From Gloeocapsopsis dulcis (GTDB lineage Bacteria > Cyanobacteriota > Cyanobacteriia > Cyanobacteriales > Chroococcidiopsidaceae): a stretch of 64,000 nt of DNA. Made by a program: the position numbers and the translations under genes. The notes below the pieces were generated by a model. The model saw only the letters and a program-made list of their open reading frames with translations. It did no database searches and was not told where the DNA came from. Shown one piece after another: positions 9,233 to 18,356 of this stretch. Numbering within the stretch: position 1 is the stretch's first letter; the number at the start of each line of letters is the position of its first letter. The stretch lies in assembly GCF_032163395.1 (NCBI RefSeq), contig NZ_CP119968.1:3312001-3376000 (forward strand), given 5' to 3'.

Positions 9233-10363
9233 ATGAATGCTGGCTGGTACGATGAAAACAATAATGGGTTTGTTCCAATGGTCGAATCACATAACCAAAG
9301 AGGACAAGTGCAACCAGCCGTTTGCCGAATTTTGGACGCAAATTTAGACCGCGCCCGTGAAGGATTGCGTATAATTGAAGAATGGTGTCGCTTTGGTTTG
9401 AATAATGCCCAGTTGAGTGAAGAATGTAAACAACTACGGCAAGAACTCGCAACTTGGCATAACCCAGAATTACGCGCAGCGCGAGATACACCTGGCGATC
9501 CTGGCACGCAACTGACACATCCACAAGAACAACAACGCACTGATTTAAAATCTTTGCTCCAAGCAAACTTTTGTCGTGTGGAAGAAGCCTTGCGAGTCTT
9601 AGAGGAATATGGCAAGCTTTATCATGCGCAGATGGGCAGTGCATTTAAGCAAATGCGGTATCGTGTTTACACACTAGAAAGCCAGTTACTCGGTTACGAA
9701 CGTCAGCAGCGACTTAGGCGATCGCAGTTGTATCTTGTCACTTCTCCAGCAAAAGATTTGTTGTCGGTCGTAGAAGCTGCCTTAGCTGGAGGACTTACCT
9801 TAGTGCAATATCGAGACAAAAATGCTGAAGATGGTGATCGCTTCTCACACGCTCAGCAATTATGTCAATTGTGTCATAAGTACGGTGCCTTGTTTCTGGT
9901 GAACGATCGCGTAGACCTTGCCTTAGCAGTGGCAGCTGATGGCGTACATCTCGGACAACAAGATCTGCCCATTAAAGTAGCGCGGCAGCTATTAGGACCG
10001 CATAAAATCATCGGTTGCTCCACCACAAATGCAGAAGAAATGCAACGTGCAATTCAAGGTGGTGCTGATTATATTGGTGTAGGCCCTGTTTATGAAACAC
10101 CAACCAAGGTAGGTAAGCCAGCTGCAGGATTAGAATATGTACGCTACGCAGCCCAGCATAGTCCGATTCCTTGGTTTGCCATCGGCGGCATCGACGTAAA
10201 CAACATCAACGATGTCATCTCCGCAGGTGCTGAACGTGTAGCAGTCGTGAGAGCGATCGTGGAAGCTGAACAACCCACTTTAGTTGCTCAATATTTCATA
10301 TCTCAACTTACTCGCGTCCACATCCGCAGCAATAAACCAGAACTGAGTCAGTCGTATGTCTGA
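9233..10363 (+). CDS. thiE: Thiamine-phosphate synthase with cyanobacterial N-terminal extension
   Basis: Joins the thiazole and pyrimidine phosphates to make thiamine monophosphate in the cytosol. The catalytic TIM barrel occupies about residues 160-350: QLYLVTSPAKDLL, LVQYRDKNAEDGDR, LFLVNDRVDLALA, GVHLGQQDLP, GPVYETPTK and IGGIDVNN are the expected phosphate and substrate loops. The first 150 residues are a separate helical domain (ILDANLDRAREGLRIIEEWCRFG) that cyanobacterial and some other ThiE proteins carry. A second in-frame ATG at 9278 begins closer to where homologues start, so the first 15 residues may not be translated. The last 8 bp overlap the thiS start, which implies translational coupling. 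Confidence 0.92.
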   Translation: MNAGWYDENNNGFVPMVESHNQRGQVQPAVCRILDANLDRAREGLRIIEEWCRFGLNNAQLSEECKQLRQELATWHNPELRAARDTPGDPGTQLTHPQEQQRTDLKSLLQANFCRVEEALRVLEEYGKLYHAQMGSAFKQMRYRVYTLESQLLGYERQQRLRRSQLYLVTSPAKDLLSVVEAALAGGLTLVQYRDKNAEDGDRFSHAQQLCQLCHKYGALFLVNDRVDLALAVAADGVHLGQQDLPIKVARQLLGPHKIIGCSTTNAEEMQRAIQGGADYIGVGPVYETPTKVGKPAAGLEYVRYAAQHSPIPWFAIGGIDVNNINDVISAGAERVAVVRAIVEAEQPTLVAQYFISQLTRVHIRSNKPELSQSYV

Positions 10364-10568
10364 TCAAATCACACTGGAAGTCAACGGCGAAACGCGTACC
10401 TGCGCGCCTGATTCTCAACTCCCAGACGTCCTGCACCAACTGGGCTACAACCCCCGCTTAGTTGCAGTAGAGTACAACGGTGAAATTCTCCACCATCAGT
10501 ATTGGTCAGAAACTCAAGTCAAACAAGGCGATCGCCTAGAAGTCGTCACAATTGTGGGTGGCGGGTAG
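10356..10568 (+). CDS. thiS: Sulfur carrier protein ThiS
   Basis: Ubiquitin-like sulfur carrier for the thiazole ring of thiamine, 70 residues, ending in the required C-terminal Gly-Gly (TIVGGG). The N-terminus (ITLEVNGETRTC) and the loop VAVEYNGEIL are typical. The ATG lies inside the end of thiE in another frame, so the two genes form a thiamine operon. The terminal glycine would be adenylated and thiocarboxylated by partner enzymes not in this window. Confidence 0.93.
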   Translation: MSDQITLEVNGETRTCAPDSQLPDVLHQLGYNPRLVAVEYNGEILHHQYWSETQVKQGDRLEVVTIVGGG

Positions 10569-10570
10569 AA

Positions 10571-10640
10571 GTGGATAGTTTTGAGTTTTAAGTTTTGAGT
10601 TTTGAGTTGAAGCAAGTTTGATAACTCATAACTCTCTGAG
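10571..10640. repeat. Intergenic AGTTTTGAGTTT-type repeat
   Basis: Three GTTTTGAGTTT/TAAGTTTTGAGTT copies are followed by TAACTCATAACTCTC, which is partly complementary. It is the same class as the repeats at 3013 and 61370. The remaining spacer up to 10860 shows no open frame I would trust and should hold the promoter of the DUF1517 gene. Confidence 0.5.
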
Positions 10641-10860
10641 GTACGGTATTCATATCCGGTAATCCACCCTGGGGTTGCTGCTAGAGGTAGAGAAGAAGCG
10701 ATACATTAAGAATGTAGCTTGTATAGATAGATGTTGCAAACAGAAATACTCAGTTCTAGTTTGCAGATTATGTCTCAGGCTATCGGCTGGTGTTAATGAA
10801 TAAACATAAAATATCTTCATAGGATATAGCAAAGCCGATATTGTCTTTTAGGCACATACT

Positions 10861-11829
10861 ATGCTCAAGAAACTGCTTTCAGCCATGAAACCGCTTGTAA
10901 AACCCCTATTTATCTTTGGGCTTGTTGCAGCCTTAGCGTTGGGTCACTCTGATGCAGCCTTGGCAGCACGAAGTGGAGGTCGCATCGGCGGCGGTTCATT
11001 CCGATCAGCGCCCAGCCGTCCTTATAGTCCCCCTGGTGGAGGTGGTGGAGGATACTATACTCCTTACCCAGGAGGTGGATTTGGTTTTCCCTTCTTACTT
11101 CCTTTCTTTGGAATCGGCGGTTTCGGCAGTATATTTTCAATCTTGATATTTTTTGCGATCGCCAACTTCCTGCTTCAATCCTTCCGTCGTGTTGGCAGTG
11201 GTGGCGAGTCAGGATCTGATACTGGATACAGCAGCAATCCTAATGTCTCGATTGCCGAGTTACAAGTAGGCTTGTTAGCGCAAGCACGCGGGTTGCAAGA
11301 AGATCTTAATCGCATTGCAGAAACTGCTGATACGAATTCTCCCACAGGTCGCGCAGCGGTTTTACAAGAAGCCAGCCTTGCACTATTACGCCATCCCGAA
11401 TACTGGGCGTATGCTGGTAGTAGAAATGGTCAAGCACGGTTAAACGCAGCTGAAGCTGAATTTAATCGTCTATCCCTTGCCGAACGTAGTAAGTTCAGCG
11501 AAGAAACTCTTTCTAACGTCAACAATCAGCTTAGAGGTACGGATTCCAGAGGAGTTCTACCAGGAGTTGATCAAGATAACCCTACCCGCCTCATTACCGA
11601 AGGTCCTGGAGAGTATATCGTTGTTACTCTACTAGCTGCAACCTTAGGTAACTTCCAAATGCCGCAAATTAATAGTGCAGAGGATCTCCGTCAAGCATTA
11701 CGAGTCCTTGGTGCTGTTCCTAGCGATCGCTTGCTGGCAATTGAAGTTTTGTGGACTCCCCAAGTAGCGGGTGATACCTTAAGCTCGGATGACCTGTTAG
11801 CAAAATATGCTGACTTAAAAATGGTTTAG
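10861..11829 (+). CDS. DUF1517 family exported or membrane protein
   Basis: A 322-residue protein. A hydrophobic N-terminal segment (LFIFGLVAALALG) ending in DAALAARSGG looks like a signal peptide with an ALA cleavage motif. It is followed by a Gly/Ser/Pro-rich stretch (about 38-75) and a second hydrophobic stretch (FGSIFSILIFFAIANFLLQSF) near residues 89-110. The conserved domain (about 130-320) includes VSIAELQVGLLAQARGLQ and EYIVVTLLAATLG, as in cyanobacterial and plastid DUF1517 proteins. Function is unknown; thylakoid or envelope location is likely. It stands alone and ends at a clear bidirectional terminator. Confidence 0.82.
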   Translation: MLKKLLSAMKPLVKPLFIFGLVAALALGHSDAALAARSGGRIGGGSFRSAPSRPYSPPGGGGGGYYTPYPGGGFGFPFLLPFFGIGGFGSIFSILIFFAIANFLLQSFRRVGSGGESGSDTGYSSNPNVSIAELQVGLLAQARGLQEDLNRIAETADTNSPTGRAAVLQEASLALLRHPEYWAYAGSRNGQARLNAAEAEFNRLSLAERSKFSEETLSNVNNQLRGTDSRGVLPGVDQDNPTRLITEGPGEYIVVTLLAATLGNFQMPQINSAEDLRQALRVLGAVPSDRLLAIEVLWTPQVAGDTLSSDDLLAKYADLKMV

Positions 11830-11861
11830 ATTGTAGCAACAATCCTTTGATAAATTTACAG

Positions 11862-11886
11862 GGGGACTAATATTAGTCCCCTTTTT
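11862..11886. terminator. Hairpin terminator between DUF1517 gene and hemL
   Basis: Perfect stem GGGGACTAAT/ATTAGTCCCC followed by TTTTT, 32 bp after the DUF1517 stop and 8 bp before the hemL stop. It is placed to terminate the plus-strand gene and can also fold in the hemL transcript. Confidence 0.8.
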
Positions 11887-11894
11887 GTTGGCAT

Positions 11895-13193
11895 TTAGAG
11901 ACTCGACATCACCGCTTCGGCGGCAGCCAATGTTTTGTTAATATCCTCTTCAGTGTGGGCAACAGAAGTAAATCCTGCCTCAAACTGAGATGGTGCTAAA
12001 TAAATGCCATGTTCGAGCATTCCTCGGTGAAAACGGCTGAACTTGTCTAAATCTGAGTGCTTGGCGTCTTCATAATTATGGACGGGTCCAGCAGTAAAGA
12101 ACAAGCCGAACATACCGCTAATTTGACCACCACAGGCTGCATGACCTGTTTTCTTGGCAATTTCTAGTAACCCATCACTCAGTTTTTTGGTGATTTGATC
12201 TAAGTACTGATATGTCCCTGGTTTTTGCAAGAGTTCGAGGGTTTTGATTCCTGCCGTCATCGCTAGGGGATTTCCCGATAGCGTTCCCGCTTGATATACA
12301 GGTCCTGCTGGTGCGATCATTGACATAATCTCTCGACGACCACCGTAGGCTCCTACAGGTAAACCACCACCGATAATCTTACCTAAAGTAGTCAAGTCAG
12401 GAGTCACATTAAATCTTTCCTGTGCGCCACCGTAAGCAATCCGAAAGCCAGTCATGACCTCGTCAAATACCAGTAATGCGCCATACTCTTGAGTTAGTTC
12501 GCGCAAACCCTCAAGAAAACCTGCATCTGGGGTAATAAAACCAGCATTGCCAACAACAGGCTCTAAGATAACGCCAGCAATTTCATTGGGGTTTTCGGCA
12601 AATAAGGCTTTGACGGCTTCTAAGTCATTGTAAGGTGCCGTTAAAGTGTTGCTAGTAGTGGATTTGGGCACTCCTGGGGAATCAGGTAAACCTAAAGTGG
12701 CAACTCCAGATCCAGCTTTGACCAGAAACATATCAGCATGACCGTGATAGCAGCCTTCAAACTTGATGACTTTGTCACGTCCGGTAAAAGCTCGCATTAA
12801 CCGCAGCACTGCCATACAAGCTTCAGTGCCGGAGTTAACAAATCTTACCATTTCAATGCTGGGAACCGCATCAATGACCATTTCAGCCAGCACATTTTCT
12901 AGCGCACAGGGTGCTCCAAAACTTGTGCCTTTCTCCAATACTGCGTGTAACGCTGTGATGACTTCTGGATGCGCATGACCACAGATGGCAGGACCCCAAG
13001 TACCTACATAATCGATATATTGGTTGCCATCAACATCCCAAATGTAAGCTCCTTTAACCCGCTCAAATACTATCGGCTGTCCTCCGACTGATTTAAAGGC
13101 TCGAACTGGTGAACTTACACCCCCTGGCATCAGGTTCTGTGCTGCCGCAAAAATCTCTTCTGATTTTGTCGTTTTAATCGTGGTCTTAACCAA
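11895..13193 (-). CDS. hemL: Glutamate-1-semialdehyde 2,1-aminomutase
   Basis: PLP enzyme converting glutamate-1-semialdehyde to 5-aminolevulinate, the committed C5-pathway precursor of heme and chlorophyll. At 432 residues it is full length. The PLP lysine lies in [18 protein letters not shown] near residue 272. Other family motifs include [26 protein letters not shown] and [10 protein letters not shown]. The chosen start is TTG at 13193: an AAGGAG sequence sits six bases upstream and the N-terminus ([18 protein letters not shown]) matches where homologues begin, so a non-ATG start is likely genuine. Confidence 0.95.
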   Translation of the reverse strand: MVKTTIKTTKSEEIFAAAQNLMPGGVSSPVRAFKSVGGQPIVFERVKGAYIWDVDGNQYIDYVGTWGPAICGHAHPEVITALHAVLEKGTSFGAPCALENVLAEMVIDAVPSIEMVRFVNSGTEACMAVLRLMRAFTGRDKVIKFEGCYHGHADMFLVKAGSGVATLGLPDSPGVPKSTTSNTLTAPYNDLEAVKALFAENPNEIAGVILEPVVGNAGFITPDAGFLEGLRELTQEYGALLVFDEVMTGFRIAYGGAQERFNVTPDLTTLGKIIGGGLPVGAYGGRREIMSMIAPAGPVYQAGTLSGNPLAMTAGIKTLELLQKPGTYQYLDQITKKLSDGLLEIAKKTGHAACGGQISGMFGLFFTAGPVHNYEDAKHSDLDKFSRFHRGMLEHGIYLAPSQFEAGFTSVAHTEEDINKTLAAAEAVMSSL

Positions 13194-13304
13194 GATTCTC
13201 TCCTTAGTGAGATGTCTAAACGTTTATCTTCGGACGGTGGTACGTGTGATTTGAAAGTCCTATGTTATCAAGTATTCCGATCCGGAATGTCGGTAAATAA
13301 AATT

Positions 13305-13493
13305 ATGTTATATCAAACGAATCAAGACTTACCTTGAGAAATCCGTACGGTTTTTTCTGAAAGTGCTCAGGACTTATATCACGCTGTATATAACTGTGCA
13401 ATTCATTGGTATGGGGATACTGCAAAAGCCCATAAGATTGCTTTGAGTGCTGTGAGAATGCACTCTGCTAGAACTATGAGCCTACTTGTTTAA
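13305..13493 (+). pseudogene. ChaB-like small protein with in-frame TGA at codon 11
   Basis: A 62-codon frame from ATG 13305 to TAA 13491 encodes LYQTNQDLP, then TGA, then EIRTVFSESAQDLYHAVYNC and AIHWYGDTAKAHKIALSAV. This closely fits the ChaB family (cation transport regulator-like; typical N-terminus PYxxxxDLPE, central AQDIY, C-terminal AHKVAWSAV). The stop replaces the residue expected after Leu-Pro, and the C-terminal tail (RMHSARTMSLLV) departs from the family. It is therefore probably a recent pseudogene, unless the TGA is a sequencing error. It lies in the spacer between hemL and hisIE; the rest of that spacer holds nothing clear. Confidence 0.55.
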
Positions 13494-13620
13494 GCTTCTT
13501 TGGTTAGCTAAGCTATTTGCTTTAGCGAAAGCGACTAATGATTCAACTTTGTTACCCACTTGTCCCACACATTAAATGATATCTTGAACGGGTAGATATT
13601 GCCTGTACAAGATAGTTTTT

Positions 13621-14268
13621 ATGTCTATTGATAAAGAAATATTAAATGAAGCTATACCTGTAGAAAAAATTCACTACGATGACCGAGGTTTAGTCCCCGC
13701 AGTTGTTCAAGATTATTTGGATGGAACCATCCTAATGATGGCTTGGATGAATCGCGAGTCATTACAAAAAACGATGGAAACTGGAGAAACCTGGTTTTGG
13801 AGTCGTTCTCGGGCAGAACTGTGGCACAAAGGAGCAACATCAGGACATATTCAGAAAGTGCGATCGCTGCGCTATGACTGTGATAGTGATGCCTTACTCG
13901 TTAGCGTTGAACAAGTTGGTGATGTTGCTTGTCACACTGGGGAACGCAGTTGTTTTCACCGCATGGATGGACAGGTGGTACCTCCTCCCGCAGATACTTT
14001 GTCGCAGCTTTTTGCTGTGATTTGCGATCGCCGCGATTATCCCATGGAAGATTCTTATACTTGTAAGCTTTTAGCTAACGGAGATAACAAAATCTTGAAA
14101 AAGCTAGGCGAGGAAACTGCTGAGGTTGTGATGGCTTGTAAAGATGATGACTCAGATGCGATCGCATCTGAAGTTGCTGATTTGCTTTATCACACACTTG
14201 TGGCTTTAGCGCATCACAAAGTTGAACTAAAAGACGTTTATCGCCAGCTGCAAAAACGCCGTCGTTGA
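13621..14268 (+). CDS. hisI: Bifunctional phosphoribosyl-AMP cyclohydrolase/phosphoribosyl-ATP pyrophosphatase
   Basis: HisIE fusion catalysing steps 2 and 3 of histidine synthesis. The HisI domain (about residues 20-115) shows [27 protein letters not shown], the metal-binding segment [10 protein letters not shown] and CHTGERSCF. The HisE domain (about 125-212) shows [16 protein letters not shown] and [13 protein letters not shown]. The length of 215 residues is normal for the fused enzyme. It is convergent with the MFS gene, with only 2 bp between the stop codons. Confidence 0.95.
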   Translation: MSIDKEILNEAIPVEKIHYDDRGLVPAVVQDYLDGTILMMAWMNRESLQKTMETGETWFWSRSRAELWHKGATSGHIQKVRSLRYDCDSDALLVSVEQVGDVACHTGERSCFHRMDGQVVPPPADTLSQLFAVICDRRDYPMEDSYTCKLLANGDNKILKKLGEETAEVVMACKDDDSDAIASEVADLLYHTLVALAHHKVELKDVYRQLQKRRR

Positions 14269-14270
14269 TT

Positions 14271-15539
14271 TTACGCTTGTTTTTTCTGAGAGCCTTTGTA
14301 GACAAGTTGGTTGAGGTAGTGCAAAATTGCGATCGTAAGTAGAACACTAGCAGCTAAACCAAGCCAGTATCTGTAGGCGAAAACAGGCGATTGATCTAAA
14401 GCCCAACCACCTAATGGTGGACCAATAAAATAGCCGACTGCCCAGCACAGCGAACTCATGGAAAAGTAAACTCCGCGTTGGGATTCGGGAGCTAATTCTG
14501 TTACCAAAGCAGCAGCAGAGGGAGTATAAGAAACAATCGCTAAACCAAATATACCTAGTGCAACTACAGCCCAAAATAATTGATTGACAGGAGTGACACC
14601 AGTAAACCATACACAGCTAAAACCCACTGCCCAAATCAAAGCAGAGACAATGAGAGCATGGGGATGTGTAAAGCGCTTTAAAATGCGAGCAATCGGTAGT
14701 TGAAACAAAATTGCGATCGCCATGTGCCAAGCAAACAAGGCACTGAGGGTTGATTCAGTAAATCCCTGAGTCGAGCCAGAAGAGACAAAGTTTCTCAAAA
14801 ATAGTGGTAACGTGCTGTGGAGTTGTGAGGTATAAGTTGTGAAAATGATATTTACCAGAACATAAACAAGAAGACGGCGATCGCTCAGTGCTACAGCCCA
14901 ACTACTTTTTGCAGATAAGTCAGAGGCAATTCCCTGGGGTTGGTAATCTTTAATTGCTAAATAAATGACGACAAAGAACACCATAAACGACGTTGCATCA
15001 ATCAAAAATAGCGCGCGATAGACCCCAGTCGCACCAACCAGCGCGCCACCAAAAACAATTCCTGTACCCAAACCCAAGTTATCTGCAAGTCTTGTTAAAG
15101 CATAAGCTTCGCGCCGATTTGCAGGTGTTGTTAAATCGGCAACAACCGCCTCAGTTGCGGGCCAATACAAGCCTTGTCCTAGTCCAACAAGCAAGTTACC
15201 GAGAATTAAAATGGGGAAAGTGACTGTTGTTGCTAAGACTAAAGAAGCGATCGCCGCAACAGCAGCAGAAAGGAGTAAAGTACGACGGCGTCCCCACTTT
15301 GGGGAATCAGACAATGAACCACCTAATATCCGTCCAAAAATACCAGAAATTGAAGCACTCCCTAAAGCAAAACCTACCGCAGTAGCCGAAAAGCCCACCT
15401 GATTTACAAAAAAAATCGGGGCATAAAACAGCGTAAAACCTGTACCAACTTCAGATAAAAAACGACCAAAACCGAGAATCCAGACTTGTGGATCGAGTTG
15501 TGGCAACCACGAAGGTAACTGTTGCGGAAAAAACTTCAT
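14271..15539 (-). CDS. MFS transporter
   Basis: Twelve-segment major facilitator of 422 residues. The loop 2-3 signature is GRILGGSLSDSPKWGRRRTL near residue 70, and YWPATEAVVADLT with NRREAYALTRLADNLG lies near residues 125-155. The substrate cannot be told from sequence; similar cyanobacterial proteins are annotated as multidrug or sugar exporters. Its position beside an iron/siderophore region that carries ABC-exporter debris makes siderophore export one possibility, but this is only context. Confidence 0.85.
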   Translation of the reverse strand: MKFFPQQLPSWLPQLDPQVWILGFGRFLSEVGTGFTLFYAPIFFVNQVGFSATAVGFALGSASISGIFGRILGGSLSDSPKWGRRRTLLLSAAVAAIASLVLATTVTFPILILGNLLVGLGQGLYWPATEAVVADLTTPANRREAYALTRLADNLGLGTGIVFGGALVGATGVYRALFLIDATSFMVFFVVIYLAIKDYQPQGIASDLSAKSSWAVALSDRRLLVYVLVNIIFTTYTSQLHSTLPLFLRNFVSSGSTQGFTESTLSALFAWHMAIAILFQLPIARILKRFTHPHALIVSALIWAVGFSCVWFTGVTPVNQLFWAVVALGIFGLAIVSYTPSAAALVTELAPESQRGVYFSMSSLCWAVGYFIGPPLGGWALDQSPVFAYRYWLGLAASVLLTIAILHYLNQLVYKGSQKKQA

Positions 15540-15572
15540 TTAATTAGGAACGAGGGGCAAGGGGCACAGATA

Positions 15573-15689
15573 TTAATTTTAGAACGTGGTCGAATTGTGG
15601 AATATGGCGATCGCCAGGGTTTAGCCAATAATCCCAACTCCCGTTTTGCTCAATTGTTGCAGACGGGTTTGACAGATGTATTAGTCTGA
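15573..15689 (+). pseudogene. ABC exporter C-terminal remnant
   Basis: An open stretch of 38 codons with no start translates to LILERGRIVEYGDRQGLANN, then PNSRFAQLLQTGLTDVLV and TGA. This is the tail of an ABC transporter ATPase: the strand after the H-loop (VLERGRIVE) and the final helix (SRFAQLLQTG). Nothing upstream in frame continues the domain; the MFS gene begins 34 bp away on the other strand. It is a broken end left after deletion or rearrangement. Two N-terminal exporter fragments at 23309 and 24346 may belong to the same former gene family. Confidence 0.6.
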
Positions 15690-15825
15690 GGGGAAATATA
15701 AAACAAGATGGCAACAACCCTAAGTTGTACTTGATTGATAGCTTTTCCTAGATTTTGATCTACGGTCTACCTGCTGTACCTGGCTTGATTAAGCGCGAAT
15801 TTTTCAACGCGCTCACAGGTTCTTC

Positions 15826-16080
15826 CTAACTTGGTTTGTCCTCTATGGCTGTCGTTGTCCTGTTGTTAGTCATAGGCGCTGGGCAAACTGTTGTCCTTTG
15901 ATTGACGTACAGTTGCAGCCAACGCTGAGATACACCTGTTACTCGTGCAATCGCTGCCAAGGCAAGGCGTTCGAGCAACAACTTATCCATTAATTGGCGA
16001 GTTGCCTTATCAATCGGCTGTCGGCTTGCTTTCTCTACAAACTAGTCCGCAGTCTTGGCAGCGGAATTGAAGTTTACTAG
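15826..16080 (-). pseudogene. IS1-like transposase remnant
   Basis: Read on the minus strand this gives FRCQDCG, a frameshift, then FVEKASRQPIDKATRQLMDK and LLLERLALAAIARVTGVSQR-WLQLYVNQ before diverging into unrelated residues and a stop. The zinc-finger half CxxCG and the helix-turn-helix LLLERLALAAIARVTGVS match IS1-family InsA-type heads found in cyanobacteria. At least one frameshift and loss of the DDE half make it inactive. The neighbouring 140 bp (15690-15825) shows nothing recognisable. Confidence 0.5.
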
Positions 16081-16113
16081 CTTACCATTACTATGCAGAA
16101 CTCCCCATCCTTT

Positions 16114-16131
16114 TTAAGGAATATTCTTTAA
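16114..16131. promoter_or_regulatory. Palindrome upstream of the AraC-type regulator
   Basis: TTAAGGAATATTCTTTAA is an 18-base near-perfect palindrome, broken only at one symmetric position pair. It lies 50 bp before the ATG of the AraC/PchR-like regulator, in an A+T-rich promoter region. It could be an operator for the regulator itself or a Fur-like site, but it does not match a Fur box closely. Confidence 0.35.
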
Positions 16132-16181
16132 ATGCTGCTAGCCTAGTTGTAAATATTATCTTTAAGAGCATATAACTAGAG

Positions 16182-17189
16182 ATGACTGGTGCTCTATTAA
16201 TCAAAAGTATGGATGAAATGATTGAAGAGACAGCTATCAACGGTAATCAGCCTTATCGAACTGAAAATGACATTGTTTTGAAATATTCAAAGTCCATCGG
16301 TAAAGGATATTGGCAGCGCACGTTCCTACTGGATGGTATTTCTATAGATATTGAAAATAATCAATTCCTCAACCATATTATCTCGGAGGAACCAGAATGC
16401 GAGGTATGGCCGGAAATAGGTTTTCGTCTGTCAGGAAACCGTAAATTATATACAGGTGAGGTGATGCAAGGTGGTCAAAACTTCTTGCACTTATCGGATG
16501 TTGGTTGCGGAGGGATAACAGAGTGGGCGGGTAATCAAAGACACCTGAAAGTTGATATTAACCTCACGCCGGAAATGTGGGCTATGCTGATTCAGCAACA
16601 CTCACAATACTTATCTCCACACCGGCAACTTCCACTTTTTGGGGCTAAAAATGCACCCTATTATGAACTCCGAACCACCACACCTGTAATGCAGTCGGTG
16701 TTATACCAAATTCTTAACTGTCCCTACCGAGATTTTGTCCGAGAAATTTATCTCCAAAGTAAAGCACTGGAACTTGTGGCATTGTGGCTGGCGCAGGAAC
16801 TAGAGTATCGACAGGTTAGCCCATCTACAGTCAAACTTTCCCCAGAAGATATAGAACGTATTTACTATGCCAAAGATATTCTCATTGCTAACTCACATCA
16901 TCCGCCAACATTGCTAGAACTCTCACGTCGAGTTGCAGTAAATCAACGGAAACTGAAGCAGGGTTTTCGCCAGATATTTGGGACTACAGTTTTTGGCTAC
17001 TTGCATGATTATCGCATGGAACAAGCTAAACAAATGTTGACAGAACAACAATTGACTGTTGCCCAAGTTGCTCATGCTGTTGGCTATTCTCACCTGAGTC
17101 ACTTTGCTGCTGCTTTTAAAAAGAAATTTGGGGTAAATCCCCGCGCGTACCGAAGGAAAAAAATAATCATTTCTAGCACTAATTACTAA
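16182..17189 (+). CDS. AraC-family regulator, PchR-like
   Basis: Transcription factor of 335 residues. The C-terminal AraC domain (about 225-330) has two helix-turn-helix units: PPTLLELSRRVAVNQRKLKQ and LTVAQVAHAVGYSHLSHFAA followed by FKKKFGVNPRAYRR. The N-terminal half (about 30-200) resembles PchR-type siderophore-sensing domains, including GGITEWAG and LPLFGAKNAPYYEL. Such regulators bind ferric siderophore and activate uptake genes. A TonB receptor, binding protein and ferredoxin-like reductase downstream support this role. An unrelated Rpn-type gene now separates it from the receptor gene. Confidence 0.88.
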   Translation: MTGALLIKSMDEMIEETAINGNQPYRTENDIVLKYSKSIGKGYWQRTFLLDGISIDIENNQFLNHIISEEPECEVWPEIGFRLSGNRKLYTGEVMQGGQNFLHLSDVGCGGITEWAGNQRHLKVDINLTPEMWAMLIQQHSQYLSPHRQLPLFGAKNAPYYELRTTTPVMQSVLYQILNCPYRDFVREIYLQSKALELVALWLAQELEYRQVSPSTVKLSPEDIERIYYAKDILIANSHHPPTLLELSRRVAVNQRKLKQGFRQIFGTTVFGYLHDYRMEQAKQMLTEQQLTVAQVAHAVGYSHLSHFAAAFKKKFGVNPRAYRRKKIIISSTNY

Positions 17190-17208
17190 CAAAAACAATT
17201 TTATATTA

Positions 17209-18174
17209 ATGACTGATGAACTATCGAGAGCAGATAATGATAGTCCGTGGAAAGAGATTTTAGAAGCATACTTTCCGCAAGCAATGCAATTTTTCTTTCC
17301 CCAAACCGCAGCCTTAATTAATTGGCAACGTCCCCACGAATTTCTCGATAAAGAATTTCAACAAATCGCTAGAGAAGCTAAACTTGGTAGACGATATGCC
17401 GATAAATTAGTCAAAGTTTGGCTTCTTCAAGGACAAGAACTTTGGCTCTTAATTCATGTCGAAATCCAAGCCAAAGCCGAAGACACATTTGCACAGAGAA
17501 TGTTTTCTTACAACCTGCGAATTTTTGACAGATTTGCTCAAGCTGCCATTAGTTTAGCCATTTTGTGTGATTCTGATTCTACATGGCGACCAAATCAATA
17601 TAGTTATAGTTACCCTGATAGCAGACTTCACTTTGAATTTGGCATTGTCAAGCTTTTAGATTATCAAAATCGGTGGACAGAATTAGAAGCCAGCAATAAT
17701 CCCTTTGCAACGGTAGTGATGGCGCATTTAAAGACAAAGCAAACCAGTAAAAAACTTGGAGAACGCAAAAATTGGAAATTTAGCTTAATTCGCCGATTGT
17801 ATGAATTAGGCTTGTTAGAAACAGATATTCGTAATCTTTATCGATTTATTGATTGGGTTATGATTTTACCAAAAGGCTTGGAAGCAGAGTTTTGGCAAGA
17901 GCTTAAGCAATTTGAGCAGGAGCGGACTATGAGCTACATTACCACAGGCGAGCGCATTGGTTACGAGCGGGGAAAGGAAGAAGGAAAACAGGAAGGTGAG
18001 CAAACTTTGGTGCTACGGCTACTACAAAGACGGGTGGGAGAATTACCACAAGAGGTTAGGGGGCAGATTCAAACTCTTTCTGTAGAGCAATTAGAAGCAT
18101 TGGGTGAAGCTTTATTAGATTTTACCGCTATTGAAGATTTACTGAACTGGTTGGGGGAACATCCCTTAGCTTAG
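17209..18174 (+). CDS. Rpn-family PD-(D/E)XK nuclease/putative transposase with DUF4351 tail
   Basis: A 321-residue member of the Rpn/RpnC-like family (recombination-promoting nucleases, once annotated as transposases). The PD-(D/E)XK-like core is at about 25-140, with ADKLVKVWLLQGQELWLLIH and VEIQAK forming the D..ExK part. The C-terminus is a charged Lys/Glu-rich linker (GYERGKEEGKQEGEQ) followed by a DUF4351 helix pair (LVLRLLQRRVGELP, LEALGEALLDF). It starts 19 bp after the AraC gene stop and splits the regulator from the receptor it probably controls. Two other Rpn-type genes lie within 8 kb. These genes spread horizontally and have no known fixed host role. Confidence 0.8.
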   Translation: MTDELSRADNDSPWKEILEAYFPQAMQFFFPQTAALINWQRPHEFLDKEFQQIAREAKLGRRYADKLVKVWLLQGQELWLLIHVEIQAKAEDTFAQRMFSYNLRIFDRFAQAAISLAILCDSDSTWRPNQYSYSYPDSRLHFEFGIVKLLDYQNRWTELEASNNPFATVVMAHLKTKQTSKKLGERKNWKFSLIRRLYELGLLETDIRNLYRFIDWVMILPKGLEAEFWQELKQFEQERTMSYITTGERIGYERGKEEGKQEGEQTLVLRLLQRRVGELPQEVRGQIQTLSVEQLEALGEALLDFTAIEDLLNWLGEHPLA

Positions 18175-18356
18175 GCAATTTCTCGATTTAGCAAGAGTGG
18201 ACTATGAGCTTACTATATAAAAAATAGTCCTTCTAGGGATAAACAAAGTTCGTTAAGGGATAGACTCAGTACCTAAATAACCATAATGATATTTGCAAGA
18301 TAGTTGAAAACTATTCTTAACTAGCAGGTGAAACTTTATTTATCATTTGCTTGCTG

